From: JBKPCD01 sp046727175
GTDB taxonomy: Bacteria > Acidobacteriota > Vicinamibacteria > Vicinamibacterales > 2-12-FULL-66-21
Reading direction: 5' to 3'
Length of the DNA stretch: 9,798 nt
NCBI GenBank assembly: GCA_046727175.1
Contig: JBKPCD010000204.1
Location: 1-9,798 of the forward strand
Notes under the pieces: model-generated
Told to the model about the DNA's origin: nothing
The model's database searches: none
What the model saw: only the letters and a program-made list of their open reading frames with translations
Position numbers and translations under genes: made by a program
In this document: positions 6,271-9,798 of the stretch, piece after piece
How the letters are laid out: every line of letters starts with the position of its first letter
Position numbering within the stretch: the stretch's first letter is position 1

Positions 6271-9200
6271 ATGCGTATCCCCTCGGTTCGTAGTGGTCTG
6301 TTGGCAGTCATCGTCTCGCTGGGTCTCGCGACACCCGTATTCGCCCAAGTTGACACCGGCACGATTCTGGGAACAGTCAAGGATGAATCGGGAGCGGTGC
6401 TTCCAGGGGCCACGGTCACCATTACCCACCAGGGTCAGTCGCTCAAACTCACCACGGTTACGGGTTCGGACGGGACCTACATCTTCACCCCCATTCGCAG
6501 CGGCGCGTACGTGGTCGAAGTCGAGTTCCAGGGATTCAAGAAAGGGATTCGTCAGGGCATCGAAGTCGCGATTCAGGACCAGGCCGTGGTCGACTTCTCG
6601 CTCCAGGCTGGTGGATTGACCGAAGAGGTCACGGTGACAGCCGAATCGCCGTTGCTCCAGACGGGCACCGGCACCGTGGGCGAGACGTTGAAGTCGGGCA
6701 CGATTGCGAATATGCCGGTCAACGGCCGCGACTACACGATCCTCGCACGGTTGAGCGCGGGCGTGGTACCTCCCCAGCAGGGAGCCCGCGCGCCGCTCAT
6801 GTTCGCAGCCAACGGCGTCAGACCCGCGCAGAACAATTACCTTCTCGACGGGATCGACAACAACACGAGCAACGTCGATTTCCTCAGCGGCGTCGCCTAC
6901 ATCGTCAAGCCGCCGATCGACGCCGTCGACGAGATCAAGATTCTGACGAGCTCGTTCAGCGCCGAGTACGGCCGCGCAGGCGGCGCGGTGCTCAACACGA
7001 CGCTCAAGTCGGGCTCCAATCAGCTGCGCGGGACGGCGTGGGAATTCCACCGCAACGAGGCATTGAACGCCAACGACTTTTTCGCCAACAAGGCGGGCCT
7101 CAAGAAGGGCGATTACCTGTCGAACCAGTTTGGCTTCACGGCCGGTGGACCGGCGATTGGCGCGAAGACGTTCTGGTTCGCCGACTACGAAGGCAGTCTC
7201 ATTCAGCAGGCACGCACGTGGGTCAGGACCGTGCCGACGGCGCTCCAGCGTTCCAGTGGCTTCACCAACTATTCGGACCTCATCACGCTGCAGACGGGAA
7301 CCGTCGGTGCTGACCTGCTCGGCCGCACGTTCCCGCGCGGCACGGTGTTTGATCCGGCCACGACCCGACCGGTCACTGCCGGCCAGATCGATCCGACGAC
7401 CGGACTCGTTGCCACGACGACCGGCTTCGTGCGCGATCCGTTCGCCAACAACATCATCCCGGCGAGCAGGATCGACCCGAACGCCCTCCGGCTGATGCAG
7501 TCGTATCCGGAACCGAGCCAGGCCGGTTTGAACAACAACTACACCGTCAATCGGCTCAACCACGACGACACGCACGCGTTCGACACGCGCGTCGATCACA
7601 ACTTCAGCGGGAACGATCGGTTCTTCGCCCGCTACAGCTACTCCAACAACCACAAGGTTCGGCCTTCACCGTTCGACGGCGATGCGGATGGCGGCGAGTT
7701 CAGCGAGGGTGACGAGAAAGTCCGCGTGCACGGCTTCGCCGCGAGCCACACCCACATGTTCTCGTCGACGCTGATCAACGAGGCGCGATTCGGGGTCAGC
7801 CGCGAGCACACCAACCGGCTGCAGCCGAACGGCGACGACGTGAGCAACTTGCCGGCGCGCTACGGAATCACGGGTGTGCCGCAGGTGTCAGGCAACGGTG
7901 GCCTCCCGACTCTCAATATCTCGGGACTTTCGATGCTCGGTCATGCCGGATGGGTCGTGAGCGAGCGATTCAGCAACACGGCGCAGTTCAGCGACAACCT
8001 GACGAAGCTGTACAAGTCGCATACGTTCAAGGGCGGGTACATCTACCAGAACATCTTCTTCGGCTCGACGCAGCCGCCGTACGCGCGAGGCGAGTACAAC
8101 TGGGACGGCCGCTACACATCGGTAGTCAACCAGACTGATGGCACCACCGGCAGGGCCTCCCTGCTGCTGTCACAGATCCCATCGCCGGTGCAGGGCGGCG
8201 TCGATTACTCTGGCGGGATGAACGCGATTCGCGTCTCTCCGTTCGGATCGGTCGATGCGTTCAAGACCTATCATGGCGCCTACGCACAGGACAGCTGGCG
8301 TGTGAACGAGAGGCTGACGGTGAACGCAGGCCTTCGTTGGGACTGGTTCAGCCGCGAACAGGAGCGTCAGGCGGAACAACCCAACATGGTGCCTGGACCG
8401 CCCGCGCAGTACTTGATTCCGGCGGAGCATCGTGACGTACCGCTCTCGGCGAGCTTCGTGAACAACCTCGCGAAGGACGGCATCGAGTTGGTCTACACGG
8501 ACCAGTATGGAAGCGGTCTCGGCAAGATGCCAAATAACAACTTCGCGCCTCGCCTCGACGCGGCGTACAAAATCGGGGAGAAGTACGTGGTGCGATCCGG
8601 GTATGGCTTGTACTATGGTGCCTTCGAGAACCGCGGTGGCAACCCGAGCCTGGGGTACAACTACCCCTTTCAGTTCACGCTCCTCTACGAGTCGCCAAAC
8701 GCGACCTCGCCAAACCGACTCGCCGATGGATCGCTCGCAACCCTCGATGCCCGCGATCGGATCGTTCTCGACCCGGTGAACGTCAACGCGAACGGCCTGA
8801 CGATGCGAGGCGTCGAGTTCGACTACAAGACGCCGAGATACCACAACTACAACGTGACCCTGCAGACCGACGTGCTGCCGAATCACTCGATCGAGATCGG
8901 ATACGTCGGCACCCGCGGACGGAATCTCGAGACATTCACCGGCATGAACAATGTGAAAGTCCTGCTGCCGCCCGGTACGACGAGAAACCCGTACGTGAAC
9001 TGGCCGGATTTTGCGATAAATTCGCTGCTGGTTCGCACCGTCGGAGTCAGCTCGTACGACTCGCTGCAGACGAAATTCCGTCGACGGTACCACAACGGAC
9101 TGCAGTTTCTTTTGAGTTATACGTTGAGCGACTCGAAGACCAACGCGGGAGACTCCCTTTCCAACGGATCGGTGGGTGGACTCCGTGCGCCGGACGTCGG

Positions 9201-9765
9201 GGGTTTTGATATGGAGAACGACATCGGTTTCTCCTCCTTCCATACACGACACGCGCTGGTTTTCAGCGGCAGCTACGACCTTCCGGGCAAAGGCGCGTTC
9301 CTTGGCGGCTGGCGAACCAACTGGAGCTTGTCGCTCTACAGCGGTCAGGCGCTGACGGTCAACTGTCAGCCAGCCACAGGAGCTGGCACCGGCTGTTTTG
9401 CGCTCGTGGTCGGAGATCCGTACGCGGGCAGCCACGACGTGAACCAGTTCCTCAATCCGGCCGCCTTCAAGAACCCGGATCCGGTCACGACAATCGGGCA
9501 GACCGACTTCAGCCCGCTCGGAGGCCCGAAGACCCAGGTCACCGGCCCGCCCTTGCGGCAGCTGGATCTGGGTGTCGCCAAGCAGATGCGGATCTTCGGC
9601 CAGCGGCAATTCGAGTTCCGGGCCGAGGCCTTCAACGTCACGAACACACCGGCGTTCAATCTGCCGGGCTCGCTGGACTTCCGGGACGCCAGGAATTTCG
9701 CCAGCATTACCGCGATGCGGAATACGCCGCGGCAGTTCCAGATCGGGGCGAAGGTCTACTGGTAA
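6271..9765 (+). CDS. Oar-like TonB-dependent outer-membrane receptor
   Basis: Complete, 1164 residues. A Sec signal peptide (MRIPSVRSGLLAVIVSLGLA, then TPVFAQ) should be cut after Ala25. Next comes a carboxypeptidase-regulatory-like beta-sandwich at about 29-110, with GTILGTVKDESGAVLPGATV and GSDGTYIFTPIRSGAYVVEV. After EEVTVTAESPLL a plug domain spans about 119-235, with NMPVNGRDYTILARLSAGV, ANGVRPAQNNYLLDGIDNN and SSFSAEYGRAGGAVLNTTLKSG. The remainder is a long barrel with the usual alternating strands and extracellular loops rich in Asn and Gly (for example HNFSGNDRFFARYSYSNNH), ending in FQIGAKVYW with the terminal aromatic expected of an outer-membrane barrel. This architecture is that of Oar/acidobacterial TonB-dependent transporters, which import polymers, peptides or metal complexes with TonB energy. 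The substrate cannot be assigned. It is divergent from the molybdoenzyme operon and no SusD-like partner is visible. Confidence 0.95.
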   Translation: MRIPSVRSGLLAVIVSLGLATPVFAQVDTGTILGTVKDESGAVLPGATVTITHQGQSLKLTTVTGSDGTYIFTPIRSGAYVVEVEFQGFKKGIRQGIEVAIQDQAVVDFSLQAGGLTEEVTVTAESPLLQTGTGTVGETLKSGTIANMPVNGRDYTILARLSAGVVPPQQGARAPLMFAANGVRPAQNNYLLDGIDNNTSNVDFLSGVAYIVKPPIDAVDEIKILTSSFSAEYGRAGGAVLNTTLKSGSNQLRGTAWEFHRNEALNANDFFANKAGLKKGDYLSNQFGFTAGGPAIGAKTFWFADYEGSLIQQARTWVRTVPTALQRSSGFTNYSDLITLQTGTVGADLLGRTFPRGTVFDPATTRPVTAGQIDPTTGLVATTTGFVRDPFANNIIPASRIDPNALRLMQSYPEPSQAGLNNNYTVNRLNHDDTHAFDTRVDHNFSGNDRFFARYSYSNNHKVRPSPFDGDADGGEFSEGDEKVRVHGFAASHTHMFSSTLINEARFGVSREHTNRLQPNGDDVSNLPARYGITGVPQVSGNGGLPTLNISGLSMLGHAGWVVSERFSNTAQFSDNLTKLYKSHTFKGGYIYQNIFFGSTQPPYARGEYNWDGRYTSVVNQTDGTTGRASLLLSQIPSPVQGGVDYSGGMNAIRVSPFGSVDAFKTYHGAYAQDSWRVNERLTVNAGLRWDWFSREQERQAEQPNMVPGPPAQYLIPAEHRDVPLSASFVNNLAKDGIELVYTDQYGSGLGKMPNNNFAPRLDAAYKIGEKYVVRSGYGLYYGAFENRGGNPSLGYNYPFQFTLLYESPNATSPNRLADGSLATLDARDRIVLDPVNVNANGLTMRGVEFDYKTPRYHNYNVTLQTDVLPNHSIEIGYVGTRGRNLETFTGMNNVKVLLPPGTTRNPYVNWPDFAINSLLVRTVGVSSYDSLQTKFRRRYHNGLQFLLSYTLSDSKTNAGDSLSNGSVGGLRAPDVGGFDMENDIGFSSFHTRHALVFSGSYDLPGKGAFLGGWRTNWSLSLYSGQALTVNCQPATGAGTGCFALVVGDPYAGSHDVNQFLNPAAFKNPDPVTTIGQTDFSPLGGPKTQVTGPPLRQLDLGVAKQMRIFGQRQFEFRAEAFNVTNTPAFNLPGSLDFRDARNFASITAMRNTPRQFQIGAKVYW

Positions 9766-9775
9766 GACCTGTCAA

Positions 9776-9798
9776 GGGACAAGGGACAACCTTGTCCC
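9776..9798 (+). terminator. Perfect hairpin of a GGGACAA repeat after the receptor gene, cut by the window edge
   Basis: GGGACAAGG (9776-9784) pairs exactly with CCTTGTCCC (9790-9798) around a five-base loop GACAA. The left arm and loop are themselves a direct repeat, AAGGGAC at 9774-9780 and again at 9781-9787. It begins 10 bases after the receptor stop, a natural place for a terminator, but any T-tract would be beyond the window. A dispersed intergenic repeat is equally possible. Confidence 0.55.

Noticed and set aside
5911..7653. Long minus-strand open frame of 580 codons
   Set aside because: It runs antisense to the receptor gene and across the intergenic region into the molybdoenzyme gene. 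Low-complexity Val/Arg/Glu composition and no recognisable domain; both overlapped genes have strong homology-type evidence.

Overview
The window is GC-rich bacterial chromosome. The gene content suggests Acidobacteriota, possibly the Vicinamibacteria side: a large duplicated MacB/FtsX-type permease (the 'acidobacterial duplicated orphan permease' type) and a very large Oar-like TonB-dependent receptor with an N-terminal carboxypeptidase-regulatory-like domain. This is inferred from family knowledge. There is no rRNA or other marker gene to confirm it.

Layout. (1) Bases 1-2300, + strand: a permease cut at its 5' end by the window edge, with all visible domains intact. (2) 2320-2700, +: a small MmcQ/YjbR-like protein. 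(3) 2701-2827: a gap between convergent genes that is almost filled by a long imperfect palindrome built from degenerate 8-base units. (4) 6068 down to 2828, - strand: a compact three-gene operon. Its order is a Tat-exported YedY/sulfite-oxidase-like molybdoenzyme, an alkaline-phosphatase-fold/DUF1501-like exported protein 8 bases downstream, and an unrecognised 450-residue protein whose TTG start overlaps the preceding stop (TTGA). (5) 6069-6270: a divergent intergenic region with candidate promoters for both directions and several short inverted and direct repeats. (6) 6271-9765, +: a complete Oar-like TonB-dependent outer-membrane receptor. (7) 9766-9798: a perfect 9-bp hairpin made of a GGGACAA-type repeat that runs into the window edge.

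How the genes may work together. The first two products of the minus-strand operon carry export signals, so they probably act in the periplasm. The third has no signal and probably stays in the cytoplasm. Divergence from a TonB-dependent receptor across about 200 bases suggests shared control and possibly a shared physiological theme (uptake plus periplasmic processing), but no substrate can be read from the sequence. The permease and the MmcQ-like gene look unrelated to the operon.

The least ordinary items are the three-gene operon with its unrecognised last member, the altered metal-site motifs of the AlkP-like protein, and the two intergenic repeat/hairpin elements. No tRNA, rRNA, CRISPR array, insertion sequence or phage gene was recognised.
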